64,000 bases of DNA from Dipteronia dyeriana (GCA_032871835.1 CM065295.1:66830687-66894686); one strand, 5' to 3'. Shown: positions 51,201-63,615, counted from the stretch's first letter. Numbers and translations are program-made. The notes: generated by a model not told the origin, from the sequence alone.

Positions 51201-54200
51201 TTACCAGCCCAATAATTAGTGAGTCAGACACATTTTACATAAATTGTCGACTCAGACAATATTCTCCACATAACCCATGTGGAGTAATGGTGAGATCAAT
51301 GATCCAAAGTTTTAAGGTTCTATGTAATATAAGGGATGCAATTTCATCACTAAAGGAAAAACAAAGATGAAAGGAAATTTGCTGTAAATCCCTTTTAGCA
51401 ATGGAAACATGTAATCCACCCACACAGGTGATTTTACAAATGACAAATAAGGATATGATTACCTTCCTTAACTCAGCCAGCTTCTCAGTATTTATAACCC
51501 AGTCTTCTGTGCCAATCCAATAGGTTATGATTCTACTTAAATCTGGATTGCAGAAACGAATCCACCTTCTTGGTGTGACCCCGTTTGTTTTATTTTGAAA
51601 TTTTTCAGGCCATAGCTGCCAAAGGTTTTAGCATACTGATCAGTTATAAAAGATGTTATAGTGATCAACTAGAATGGGCAGAAAAACTATAGTTTCATTA
51701 TAATAATTGAATAGCATCAAGTTATAATCCATGAAAGTGGAAAAAAAAAACCATAAACATGAGTACCTTGTAAAATTCATTAAACACTTCATCCTTAACA
51801 ATTTCACTATGTATTTCAGCAACTCCATTTACTGCATGCCCACCCACAACACATAGATTAGCCATACGAACCAACTTGGGTGGTTCAGGCACTACTTCTA
51901 CCTCCTTTTCCTCTTCCATACGAACCAACTTGGGTGGTTCAGGCACTACTTCTACCTCCTTTTCCTCTTCCAGGGTGCCTTCTTTTTCAGCTTCAGGCTC
52001 TTCATTGACAGATTCAACTTCTTCTTCAGTAGTTTCAAGTTCATCACTGGGAACAACAACAGTACTTTCTTTGGGTTTAACTATTAAATTTGCAAATGTG
52101 GCAGGCAGATCAACATTGTCTAGTATTCTCATTTCCTTCAGTTTTTTCTCCAATAAGTCGGGATCCACCGTACCATATTCTGAAACTATGGTGTGAATCA
52201 GCTGAAAAATATAAAATGGAAGAAATTAAAGTAAAAATGAGAACACCAAAAGAAAGATAAGGTAATGATTTATGCATGTACTCCAGCATTACCTCCTCAT
52301 CAATCATTTCTATAATCTCCACATGTCGAGGTAGCAATTTCTGCATCAGTTCTAAACTCCATTTCTCCAACGCCTCAGGTAAAACAGTATGATTGGTGTA
52401 TGCCACAGTTCTGGCACATAGGTTGCAAAATGTGTTATAAGTTACAGAACTAACCTATCACTTCAACAGTCCCACTAGGCGACTAGGTATATGTGCACTT
52501 CTATATTTTTCATGATTGAGACAAAATATGATCCCACATGAACAAAGTTGATGGGTGAAAAAAGTACAAATGTCAATGCTAGATAAGGCACAAACATTTG
52601 GAGGGGAAAAAAACCAATGAATCCCAGTATATACCAAAATATAAATAGGAATACAGTACAGCCATAGGGAAATTGGAAATATCTGATCATATTCACTTAA
52701 CCCATCTTACTGTTATCTAGTGCCAATGATCCTAATCAATAATGTGATAAGAACAACTGATAACTCTGAACCACTAGGAATATAACTGACTAGAAAAGAC
52801 CCAGTACCGTCAATCCAACCATTCAAAACTCAAACGGTATCCTCAACAACAATTCACAAAATAAATATTCAAAATATGAGTCAAGAGTAAAATAAATTTT
52901 TGATGCATAAGTGTGGAACAACTGTGATAGAAAATACCTCTGCGTAATATTCCATGCCTCCTTCCAGGTTAAACCTTTCAAATCTACCAAAATTCTCATC
53001 ATCTCTGGAATGCATAGAGTTGGGTGTGTATCATTCATTTGAACTGCAACCTTCTCAGGGAATTCATCCCAGTTAACATTTGCTCCAGATCTTCTCTCAA
53101 AACGTATGATGATATCTTGGAGAGAAGCTGAGCATAAGGTGTATTGTTGCTTCAAACGAAGAATCTTTCCCTCGATTGAGTCATCCCCAGGGTAGAGTAT
53201 ATAACAAATCTGACATCAAATATGACATTTATAAAGACAATCCTTAAACCATCACACCAACATGGAATTGAAGATTAACAAAAGAACCAAATATAGGAAC
53301 ATCTAAAAACAGGCACAGTGTGCAATTATAAGTACATACAATGCGGAACAGACCCAGAACAGAATACATGTTATCAGGGTTTTAGGAAAATAGAGCAACC
53401 GAGAAGCAACAACATCCCCAAAACCCCACCAATCCAACAAGATTTCTCCTAGAACATGTGCCTAAATCAATAGCAGATGCAAGAAACACACGATAAATCC
53501 AACATTATGATTGAATTCAGTTCACTCCACTAACACTACCCAACTTCAATACAAGTCTTTTTCTTCAGTTGAGAATAATTAGCATGTATCAGATCCCCAA
53601 GACCATCATAGCTGACTTAAGTTTTAAGAGATTTTAAGAAATTATAGTTGCCGATTAAATTTTAGACATAAATCACAGATAGAAATAAAATGATCACAAA
53701 TGCATCAAAACCTTTTCAGCATTAGATAGGGCCTCAGTTGCTTTGGTGTGATCTCCGGCATTAAAAGCATATAAATCAAAATCTTCAGAAGGAACTTTAG
53801 TAGACCAAAGTCGCAGGTTGATTGTTGTTTTGGTTTTATACCCTGGTATTGGGACGTCATATGCAACAGCGTTTATATCTTCTCCTCCAATCCAGTGGCT
53901 TTTTCCATCTGATCCTGAAACAACCTTGCCATAAAACTTTATGGGATATGATACATCGTTTCTCACTATTTCCCAAGGGTTGCCCATCTGCAGGGAGGAA
54001 AGGCAATTAAATAAAATGTAGCCAACTAGAACATAAAGAGACAATGCTAATAAAGTTTCAGCAATATTGAAGATGTCATGTACCTAACCCTAAGGCAATG
54101 AATAACTTGAAAATGAACAGAAATCAGGGATACCTCAAGCCAATCTTCAGCGACTTCCTCTTGACCATCTTTTGTAGTTCTCTGTTTAAATAACCCATAT

Positions 54201-56426
54201 TTGTATCTAAGTCCATAACCCCATGCCGGATAATTTAGAGTTGCCAAAGAGTCCAGAAAACAGGATGCAAGTCGCCCAAGACCCCCGTTACCAAGTGCAG
54301 CATCAGGCTCCTATCATAAAATAATAATAATAATAATAATAAAATAAAATAAAGAAGTTAGCCTCTTCAGCAACCATGTGCATACGCGTGATCACAGACA
54401 CATGCAAATAGATCTGCTATTTATCTAAAGTGCTGCTATTAGGAAAAAGAAGAGCAGTTCTAGATCTTATAGCTATCTTAGCTGGTAAAGGCTTCCATTG
54501 CAGTATCAAAACTAAACCAAGAAAAAAAGAATATTGTTGTTAGCTTGTCAACCACCATAGACTTGCATCATTGCATGCATCTCACGTTCAACATTTACAC
54601 GGTTGTTTGAAATAAATGTTTAATAAAAGAAATATATATTACCAAGGTTAAGTTGTGCTTGAGATTATATTAAAGGAAAAATGTGTCAAAACACCTACCT
54701 GGCCTAGCACATTTTCCAGATTGTGTCCAAGCTTGCTTAAGGCCTCTGCATAAGCACCGGTAAGCCCTAAATTTCCAATGGCATTCAGCAGTGCTCTACC
54801 CTACAAAATTAGGAAGTAATGAAACATAAGATAGTAAAAGCTATCTGTTACAGAAATTAAGGTATTAATTGTGAGAGTCAGTATAAGAGACAATGAAAAA
54901 CCTGTAGAAATTCCATTGACAAATAATATGCTTGCTTCATATTCAATTTCTCATAACAATCATATGTTGCATTCCAGTTTATAATGAGACTATCACGAAC
55001 ACTTTGTGCAGTTGCAAAGAAAGCCTTAGGAAGCTCAAATTTCTCTGGAGAAAACAATGGAGTGAACTCTGCATGATATTTGATGCTAGAGGCGATAGAT
55101 GCAGCATCTGGAGTGTATCCACTCAAAGCACTTGCCGCTTCTAAATCAATATACAATGATAAACAAGAACCATAAATGTCGTGTGTAGAGGACCATCATA
55201 AATGAAAAAGAAATATTTCACCTTCTTCGAAGAAACATAGAGAAATAACAATCAGATCAGTGTGATGTTAATCATATATTTTGGGAAAAATTCAAATTGA
55301 AAATATTGTGCATATCCTTTCATCATAGAGGATGTCCGATGTCTGTAGACTTAGAGAGATTTGGAATGAAGAAATTTAACTATAGTTTATCAATATGTTT
55401 TTTTTTTTAAAAAAATAAATAAATTTTACCTCATGAGAAAATAAACATTCTTAGATAATATTTTATTTAAAGTTAAAAATCCTCTACTTCAAATATATAT
55501 ATATATATATATCCAGTTTAACCATAAAGAATACAAAAATTAGTGGATACATCATTCATAGAAAAGTTCATTAAAATTTCACCACCTGCCGAAAAAAATA
55601 AAAAGCCTTCACGGATAACCTCATACACAGGCAACTTGCCCAACTCAAGCATAATGTAAAAACCTACATTAAACATCAAAGTTACTTCACGAGGATAAGA
55701 CATATTCATAAGGTGAGCCCTCCTCTTGTTTTGTTTCCCTTGCCACTCCCTGTTTTCTCACCCATGAGTGGAAACTGAAAACTAGTTGTGTTTCATAAGT
55801 GCGTGCTAGTTCCTCGAGAGTATATAAATTCGGTTAAATGTGTTGATTTGACGTTAAAAATGTTAATGTAATTGTGTCGGCTCATGGTTTAGTTTTACAT
55901 CATCCAACTATAACAACTTAAGAAAATTAGTAGCACATTTCCATGTCAACATTAACCAAACAATTGATGTTCACTGGTTAGCAGCTAAATTTCCAGACTA
56001 ATTGGGAGAATCTCAACCTTTCAAAAGGCAATATCGTATCAAGTGGAAACATTTCAAATAGCTAAATATCACCAAATAGCATGAGTTTTGATACAATGCA
56101 TCACATATTTAATTGAAAGTTATTATAAAAACTTCATTCTAAATCAAACACTTCGTAGCCATCAAATAATAATAATAATAAAAAACCGGAGCAAGAGAGA
56201 CCTGACCTTGTTCGCTAACCACGGGATGATTCAGTTTCTGCTTGGGCTCGCTGGACACATTCCTCACACAAAACGACGGCGTCTTAAGCCGAGAAGAATT
56301 CAAGGTCCGGATCAGGAACAGCCTGTTCCTCGAACCGAATTGGATGAATCTCGACAGCGAACTATTGTACTGCAAAAACGTCTCCGATCGAGTCGACGAA
56401 GTTGCATGTAATTGCGAAACTGCCAT
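48262..56426 (-). CDS. PHS1: Plastidial alpha-glucan phosphorylase (L-type starch phosphorylase), 15 exons
   Basis: It catalyses reversible phosphorolysis of alpha-1,4-glucans to glucose-1-phosphate in the plastid. Exons in transcription order: 56426-56207, 55140-54902, 54800-54699, 54310-54134, 53987-53712, 53209-52938, 52410-52293, 52201-51767, 51615-51463, 50708-50580, 50112-49876, 49656-49580, 49251-49065, 48834-48634, 48378-48262. All have GT-AG borders and total 2940 bases, 979 residues with every junction in frame. Exon 1 encodes a Ser/Arg-rich transit peptide ([20 protein letters not shown]). The catalytic domains include [31 protein letters not shown] and [14 protein letters not shown], in which Lys825 should bind pyridoxal phosphate. 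Exon 8 carries the acidic insertion (about 515-580) that marks the plastid isoform and is absent from cytosolic ones. It contains an 18-residue tandem repeat. The C-terminus is [12 protein letters not shown]. The gene appears intact. Exon 10's acceptor was chosen over an alternative seven bases inward because it gives the conserved FADNEDLQ. Confidence 0.97.
51863..51970 (-). repeat. Perfect 54-bp tandem duplication in exon 8 of the phosphorylase gene
   Basis: Two identical 54-bp units (51863-51916 and 51917-51970) encode an 18-residue block, [18 protein letters not shown], twice (about residues 546-581). The frame is kept. It lies in the acidic insertion of the plastid isoform, a region linked in other plants to proteolysis and phosphorylation. 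Confidence 0.97.
55141..56206 (-). other. Large first intron of the phosphorylase gene
   Basis: This 1066-bp intron is AT-rich with a TA run near 55492-55512. A minus-strand frame (55518-55709) is present but shows no recognisable domain. No transposon end was identified. Confidence 0.7.
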
Positions 56427-56544
56427 TCTCTCTCCAAGTGTGTAACGTGTAGCGTAGTGAGTGAGAGACTGAGACTGAGACTGGAGACTGATTGATTGAC
56501 CTTTCTTATCTACTCGTCGATTTTTAAAAACGCTTCAACTATCA

Positions 56545-56648
56545 TTTATATTTATACTTTTACAGGATATGCTGACGTGGCTAGTGATCATGGAGTCAAA
56601 TCAGAGATCCTTTCGGGGAAGCGACAAATGAAAGGGAGGTGACGTGGC
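56545..56648 (-). promoter_or_regulatory. Core promoter and ACGTGG elements of the phosphorylase gene
   Basis: On the minus strand tataaata (plus 56548-56555) lies about 120 bases upstream of the start codon and is a plausible TATA box. Two copies of gacgtggc (plus 56574-56581 and 56641-56648) have an ACGTGG core like G-box/ABRE sites. The leader has ctcagtctcagt repeats. Use of these sites is inference. Confidence 0.5.
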
Positions 56649-56697
56649 AAACGCACGTCATGTTTCGGTGATTGGGTAGTGGACTCTAGAGAAGTTA

Positions 56698-56809
56698 TTG
56701 GGTGCATCCGATGCACCAGGTATCTCTCACCTAGATATTGTCATTTAAACAACTTTACTCACGTGTAGCATCTGGATTGGATATGTACGGTGTATTCTGT
56801 TGCACCCAA
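56698..56809. mobile_element. Very short MITE-like unit upstream of the phosphorylase gene
   Basis: The ends ttgggtgcatccgatgcacc and, in reverse complement, ttgggtgcaacagaatacacc form imperfect inverted repeats around 112 bp. The left arm is itself an almost perfect palindrome (ggtgcatccgatgcacc). No target duplication is clear. Confidence 0.5.
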
Positions 56810-57296
56810 GTTTTTGTCCTAGTTGTGTAGAATTATCTTTCCTCTACGGTTCCCAGCTGGCACTAGATTATTGTACCACGTAGACACACAAAATTAAACT
56901 TCCAGGTGAAACCAGCTTTCTTAGAAAATGGAGATCCACTTCTGATGGTTCTCTAAAATTGACTGATTTGGATCTCCAAATCGATGACTCTCTACCAAAA
57001 AATTTCTCTTTTATAGACCGGAGATAGAATATTTTATAATATTTTACCTCTATAAAATTATTATTCCAATCGTTATTTATTTTATAATATTTAAATAATA
57101 AATAATTAACAATTTTTAAACTTTATTTAATAAAATTATTCTCTCTTTATTATTTTAAATAATAATTTAATCACTTTTATTACATTAAAAAGTCCTAATC
57201 TTTTTATAATTATTCATATCAAACTATTTCTACATACAACGATTTTGAAATAATTTTTTAATTGTTATAATTAAATTGAAATAACAAATTTTTTAT
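56810..57296. other. AT-rich intergenic DNA
   Basis: Nothing recognised, apart from a short duplication of ttataattaaattgaaataa (about 57266 and 57300). Confidence 0.6.
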
Positions 57297-57299
57297 GGT

Positions 57300-57513
57300 T
57301 ATAATTAAATTGAAATAATAGATAAAACAATAAATATTAATTACAATTTACAACATAAAGTAATAAATAAACGAAAGCAAAAAGACAATAGAGATAAAAG
57401 ATATACACGTTAACAAGTGAGGCCATATATATATTGTATTGATTCGGTGTATGTTCAAAAATTACAATAGAATGGCCATTAATAAGTAAGTAAACATGAG
57501 GAATTTTATTGTA

Positions 57514-57544
<31 letters not shown>

Positions 57545-57850
57545 TTGTTGTCTTCCACACATGGCAGCATTATTAACAAATTGACATATGTATTACATGA
57601 GTCATTTAAGTACGTGCATAATGGAAAACCACATTTCGAACACTCCTTTTTAGATTTCCACAACTTGTATATTAATATTGCTAAGAAAAATTCAGTGGGA
57701 TAAAAACCTTAAAAAAAAATATACAATGATCTTCTGAATCTAGTTATATTTGACGTATTCAGAACTGCCTCATTAAAACCTTTCCGGCAAAACCTAATAG
57801 GATAAAATCTGGTAAAGGAAAAAGAGTATAGTATGTCCATTCAAATTTTA
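57300..57850 (-). repeat. Probable 3' LTR of Copia-3
   Basis: It begins after the polypurine-like tract and contains text typical of these LTRs on the minus strand (ttaggttttgccggaaaggttttaatgagg and tttttatcccactgaatttt). A TA microsatellite lies at about 57518-57541. The 3' limit is uncertain because the 5' LTR is not available for comparison. Confidence 0.5.
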
Positions 57851-58631
57851 CTCCCCCTGATTGAGCGCTCCCCATAAACAAAACTTCAATATCAATCATG
57901 TAATTTACAGAGGCGACGCATACCAATTTCATATACCAATTTACCAAAAGTTGATGTAGATAATGTTTTGGTAAACAAATCTGTAAGGTTATCTGTAGAC
58001 CGAATTTGTTTAACATTGATCTGTCGGTTCTGTTGAAGTTCATGGGTATAGAAGATTTTAGGAGAAATATGTTTGGTTCTATCTCTTTTGATATATCATC
58101 CTCTAACTTGAGCAATACAAGGCTCATTATCTTCAAATATCGGTGTCGTCATGTAGATAATAAGAATCCACATGTCCTTTGAACTGATCTTAGCCAAACA
58201 CATTCTCGACTTGTTTCATGAAGTGCAAGGATCTCTGAATGATTAGAGGATGTAGCAACAATAGTTTGCTTTGTGGAGCGCCAGTAGATTGTTGTGTCAT
58301 TATATATAAAAATATATCCCGTTTGTGAACAAACTTTATGGGGATCAGACAAATATCCGGTATCAGCATAACCAAGTAAACCTGAAAAATTGTTAGATTT
58401 CGAATAAAATAATCCTAAATCTTTCGTGCCACGAAGGTAACAAAAAAGATGTCTAACCCCATTCTAATGTCTTTGAGTTGGTGCTAAACTAAATCTAGCA
58501 AGCAAATTTATTGAAAATGCAATTTCTGGTTTAGTACATTGAGCCAGATACAACAAAGCACCAATTGCATTAAGATATGATACTCCAGGACCAAGTATCT
58601 TTTCACCATCTTCAAGTAGTCGGAATGGATC
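57851..58631 (-). pseudogene. Copia-3 RNase H and end of RT
   Basis: The minus strand reads GVSYLNAIGALLYLAQCTKP (RT thumb side), then YLSDPHKVCSQTGYIFIYND and TKQTIVATSSNHSEILALHE, the usual copia RNase H signatures, ending ECVWLRSVQ. Stops and frameshifts separate the pieces. Confidence 0.85.
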
Positions 58632-59610
58632 TGATGAAAATCATTAACTTAGCAATCATACACTCCAATAGCTAAAGAGCTATGATACATATGGAATGCA
58701 ATTTAACACCCTCCAACTAATTGAAACAAACCCGATCGTTCAAGATTGAAGTAATAGAAACTATTCTAATCACTTTATCAATGGAATGATGATAAAAGCT
58801 AATTAGAACAGCACTTTGATTTCCCCATAACGCCACAAACTATGAAGTTTGATAAGTTTAAAGGAAAAACAAAGATTTTGAGGTTGTTGAACGCCACAAG
58901 CTAAATAAGCTTGATAAGTTCCAAAGTCCATGCAAGAACTTAAAAACAAAACACTCACAAAGTGCTCAAATAAGGTTATATTACTCAAATCTCTGCCCTT
59001 ACATAGAAAAAGCAGCCTTGTTATATAGAACAAAGGCCAAGGACAATACAACACAAATATAACTGCCCATTAAATGTGTAACCTTCCACTAAAAGACATT
59101 TATACCATGAATAATGGCCATAAAGTATTTAGCCTTTGTAACTCCTTATTCTTAATCAAAGAACACATGAACTCACACTTAACAAAATAAAACCCAACAC
59201 AAAAACCCAAACTATTCATAAAATAAGCCCACAAAACCCAACACAATTAAAACCCAACACAATTAAAACCCAAACTAATCAGAAAATAAGCCCACAAAAC
59301 CCAACATGGCTGAATGGCCTTTTATTCTTCAAGATAGGCTAGAATACTTCATTCTAACAAGGCTGGACTCTTGTCTTCGGGATTTGAACTTGTTTGAAAC
59401 ATGTTAACCATTTTATACTCTTCTTGCATCCTTAGAACCTTGACCAAATCTTGACTAGCTTGCTCCTTCAAAATGCTTTCCATTAAACAAGTTAAGGCTC
59501 CTTTCATCCTTTTAGCTTTAGCTATTATCATTGGTCCTCCATGAATGGTTAAAGGATCTGGATCTTTTCCAACCTTAGCAGAATTGTGATCAACTGGCTG
59601 GTCCTCATCA
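58632..59610. mobile_element. Solo LTR nested in Copia-3 RT (target duplication GGATC)
   Basis: The 979-bp insert starts TGATGAAAATC and ends CCTCATCA, with exact 5-bp duplications GGATC at 58627-58631 and 59611-59615. Removing it with one duplication rejoins the RT frame (KKDP to FRLLEDGEK). The interior has repeats of aaaacccaacacaa (about 59185-59305) and a minus-strand frame ending in GPMIIAKAKRMKGALTCL, similar to C-terminal tails of plant Ty3/gypsy polyproteins. This suggests a gypsy family whose coding end overlaps its LTR. It may instead be a small non-autonomous element. Confidence 0.85.
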
Positions 59611-59615
59611 GGATC

Positions 59616-60440
59616 TTTCTTAGGATCAAGAGTTTTAACAACCATAAGAGTACTCAATGGATGAGCATTATCCATATGGAATCTTTTCAGAATCTTTTCA
59701 ATATATGCTGATGGATGGATAAGTATTCCATTTGATTTATGTTCAATCTCTAGATCGATACAATAGTTTATCTTTCTTAAAACTTTCAATTCAAATTCCT
59801 TTTTCATATATTCAGCAGTTTTCAAGAGCTCTTTTGGAGTTCTAATTAAATTCATATCATCAACATAAACTGCTATGATAGCAAATCCATATTCTGATTT
59901 CTTTATGAAGACACATGGGCATATAGGATTATTAATATATTATTCTTTAATCAAATATTCACTGAAGCGGTTATACCACATGCGCCCAGATTGCTTTAAT
60001 CCATACAAGAACCTTTGTAATTTAATTGAGTATAAATTGCAAGGTCTTGAGTTTTATGCTTCTGCATTCCAAATCCTTCAGGAATTTTCATATAAATATC
60101 TGAGTCGAGTGAGCCATATAGATAGGCAGTTATGACGTCAATATGACGCATTTCAAGTCTTTCTAAGACAGCCAAACTTATTTGAAATCGAAACGTAAGT
60201 GTATCCATTACTGGTGAATATGTCTCATCAAAATCAATACTAGGTCTCTGTGAGAAACTATGTGCTACGAGTCGTTCTTTATATCGCACTACCTCGTGTT
60301 CTCATTACGTTTTCGTACAAAAACCCATTTGTATCCAACAGGTTTGACGTCTTCAGGCGTCTGGATTATTGATCCAAAAACTTTACGCTTGGCTAATGAA
60401 TTCAATTATGTTTGAATTGTTTCTTTCCATTTAGGCCAAT
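59616..60440 (-). pseudogene. Copia-3 reverse transcriptase (broken)
   Basis: The minus strand reads VKPVGYKWVFVRKRNE near 60320, FDETYSPVMDTLTFRFQISL near 60230, AYLYGSLDSDIYMKIPEGFG near 60100, and an intact YVDD catalytic motif at 59856-59867. The frame then runs into the solo LTR. An insertion or rearrangement separates the middle part (59868-59995). RT copies the RNA genome into DNA; this copy cannot. Confidence 0.88.
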
Positions 60441-60779
60441 TAGACCTTTGCCTACAATCATCAACACTATGAGGCTCATAATCATCATTTATAATTTCAG
60501 AAGCCACTGTATATGAAAATATATTATCGATGATTGTTTCCTTACCATTCTATATTTCTCTTGTATAATTTATAGAAATTTCCTCATTTTTATGTTTTTG
60601 AATCTCTTCAGAGATTCCTTCCCCTGCACGGGTTTGTCACTTTAGTGACTTGTATCCTTTCAAGGACATCTAATTCTTGTTGAGTTGATTTTGAGAAAAT
60701 GGATTTATTTATAATCTCAGAAACATGATCCTGGTAATTTATTTTCGTTTTCCGATGAACAATATCTTTCGAACCGAGT

Positions 60780-62060
60780 GGTCTGCCACGCTTCTGTCGT
60801 GCAGTAGATGATTATTTTGCTATCATTTATTTAGATCGTTCTTCTGAAACAATCACCCCTGCTGGTACATTAACAGCTGGGATGTATAATTTTGTTACCT
60901 TAGTAGCATCGATAAACGCATCTGGTAGTTGATTTGCTACTGTTTGAAGATTGAATATCTTGCGGACTTCATTTTCACATTGAGATGTGTATGGGTCAAG
61001 ACGAATTAGACTAGGGACTTTCCAAGAAAGTTCGCGCTTCTCTTCAGGAGAATTTTTTCCTTTTCCTAATGATGAGAAATTTCCCTCATCAAAATGACAA
61101 TCAGTAAATCATGTTGTAAAATGATCACCAGTTAAAGGTTTCAGATATCTAATAATTGATGGTGAATTTAGACCCACATATATTCCCAAACACCGTTGGG
61201 GTCCCATTTTAGTTCTATGTGTAGGTGCAATTGGGACATATACTGCACAATCAAAAATATGTAAATGAGAAATATCTGGTTGATGGCCAAATACAAGTTA
61301 CACTGGTGAATATTGATGATAAGCAGTGGGACGAACATGAATTAATACGGCAACATGTAAAATAGCATGTCCCCAAACAGAAATTGGTAATTGCGTTCTT
61401 AATAACAAAGTTCTTGCAATTATCTGAAGATGCTTGATAAGTAATTCTGTTAATCCGTTCTGAGTATAAACATGTGGAACTAAATGTTCAATATCAATCC
61501 CAACTGATCTGTAATATTCATCAAATGTCTTGGAAGTAAAATCACCAGCATTATCAAAGCGTATTGACTTAATCGGATGATCGGGAAAATGTGCTCGAAG
61601 CCTGATAATATGTGTAAGTAATTATGCAAAAACAACATTAGGTGTTGATAATAAGCAAACGTGTGTCTATTTGATGGATGCATCAACTAGGACTATAAAA
61701 TATCACAACAATCCACTTGATGGATGAATAGGTCCACATATGTCCCATTGAATCCTTTGTAGGAATGACGGGGATTCAAAACCAACCTTAGATTAAGATG
61801 GTTTTATTACTAATTTCCCTTATGAACATGCAATACATAATTTTCATAGGATAAATGAATCTTTTGGTTCTTTAATAGATGCCTATGAGAATTTTCAATG
61901 ATTCTTCGCATCATTATGGATCCTGGGCGACCAAGACGGTCATGCCAGAGCTTAAATGTTTTTGGGTCTGAGAACTTCTGGTTCATAACTGCATAAACTT
62001 ATACAGCTCTTATAAGAGTGTAATATAATCCATATGATAAATCACGCAACTTTTTCATAA
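60780..62060 (-). pseudogene. Copia-3 integrase (broken)
   Basis: Minus-strand fragments in changing frames follow the integrase pattern: GPIHPSSGLL and VLVDAS (first Asp region), SIRFDNAGDFTSKTFDEYY (second Asp), GIDIEHLVPHVYTQNGLTE (catalytic Glu region), then KMGPQRCLGIYVG of the C-terminal part. The linker with FIDATKVTKLYIPAVNVPAG follows. Stops are frequent. Confidence 0.82.
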
Positions 62061-62440
62061 TGAGTTTCTAGCCTAAATTATGGGAAGTAATGCACAGATA
62101 TTCAATATTCTTATCATTTATGGTTTCTATGTGAAATCCAGTAAATCGTATATCCTTGAAACTTAGTAGATTTCTTCTGGATCTACTTGAATATAAAGCA
62201 TCATTGATACATATTTTAGTATTGTTTGGTACTAATATCATGGCTCTACCGGAGCCTTCTATCAGATCTACTGGACCTGATATTGTATTAACATTTGCCT
62301 TAAGCAAAGTTAAATTCAGAAAGTATTTATGATTCCGTAAAATCATATTTGTCGTTGCATTATCGGCTAGACATATATCTCATGTACCTTGCTTTTCAAT
62401 ATTACTCAATTTATCGTTTAGAGACATATTTGTTGTACTT
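62061..62440 (-). pseudogene. Copia-3 protease region
   Basis: The minus-strand frame 62068-62346 reads ILVPNNTKICINDALYSSRS and RNLLSFKDIRFTGFHIETIN, the usual segment after the active site in copia proteases. The active site itself lies in a frameshifted stretch near 62350-62400. Confidence 0.75.
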
Positions 62441-62674
62441 CACAAAGAAAAAATAAAATGTATATTAGATAGAGTGATCAAAAGTATATATTATATAAGG
62501 ACTATTTACATAAGTATTTCATATGATAACAAAAGTATTACAAATAGTACTTAATTGGTATGGATATTTTCATCACCAATTGAAGTGGTCATTTTATCAT
62601 TTGGGTCATCTAGAAAATCAAAAACATTAAAGTGGGTAATATCCATAAAATCCGAATCCTCCATGAAGTTGGTT

Positions 62675-63615
62675 TCAGGATTCTTTCCATTTTCCTTTTC
62701 CTTTGATCAATGCTTGATAAAGCTCAACCAAATATTTGGGTGTACGGTATGTACGTGACCAATGATTATGACAGCCACATCTGAAACATACATCATCATC
62801 TTTCTTAGACCCATTTTGGATACTCTTTCCTTTATTTGGCCTGACTTTATTAATATTCTGCTTCTGATGAATGTTTTGATTATAACCAACCGGATTAGAA
62901 TAATCATATGCTCTTCCACGACCCTGACCACGACCATGGTAAGGACTACGACTACGACCACAGTAAGGACTACGATTACGAACACGACCATAATTATGTC
63001 CCCCAATCATATTAGCATTCACTTATGGGAATGCTGTTAAGCCGATCGGGACGTGATTCATGATTTTTTATTAAAAACTCGTTATTTTTCTCTGTAACCA
63101 AGAGACATGAGATTAACTCTGAATATTTTGATAATCGACGTTCTCGATATTGCTGCTGTAATATCATGTTTGAGGCATGAAATGTTGTAAATGTTTTTTC
63201 TAACATATCATTTTATGTTACATCCTGGCCACACAATTTCAACTGTGTAGCGATTTTGAATAAAACATAATTATATTCAGAGACTGACCTATAGTCTTGA
63301 AAACGTAAATGTTACAACTGACACCTAGCATTTGGTAATGCAACATCGTGTTGGTTATCAAATCGGTCTTTTAATTTTTGCCATAGAACTTCCGGTTCCG
63401 TGACAGTTAGGTATTGGGTTTTTAGATCTTCATGTAGATGGCGGCGGATAATGACCAACAGTGGGCTTGTCTTGTTCTGTTGCCTCATCCCCTTCTTCAA
63501 TGGTGTAATACAAGCCTTCTGATTTTAAAAATAGTTTGGCGTCAATTACCCAGGACATTTAGTTGTCCCTAGATACTTATAGTGCAACAAACTTCAAGCT
63601 TGTAAGTTTTGACAT
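62675..63615 (-). pseudogene. Copia-3 gag (broken; zinc knuckle missing its last Cys)
   Basis: The start is ATG at 63615-63613 (MSKLTSLKFVAL), soon interrupted by a stop. A gag core follows at 63500-63312 (WQKLKDRFDNQHDVALPNAR). Next is an Arg/Gly/Tyr-rich stretch (RSRSPYHGRGQGRGRAYDYS) and a knuckle CFRCGCHNHWSRTYRTPKYL, where relatives have Cys in place of Tyr at the fourth ligand. Several stops and frameshifts break the frame. Confidence 0.85.

Noticed and set aside
62707..63040. Val- and Thr/Ile-rich frames overlapping Copia-3 gag
   Set aside because: They are alternate frames of the Arg/Gly/Tyr-rich repeats of gag.
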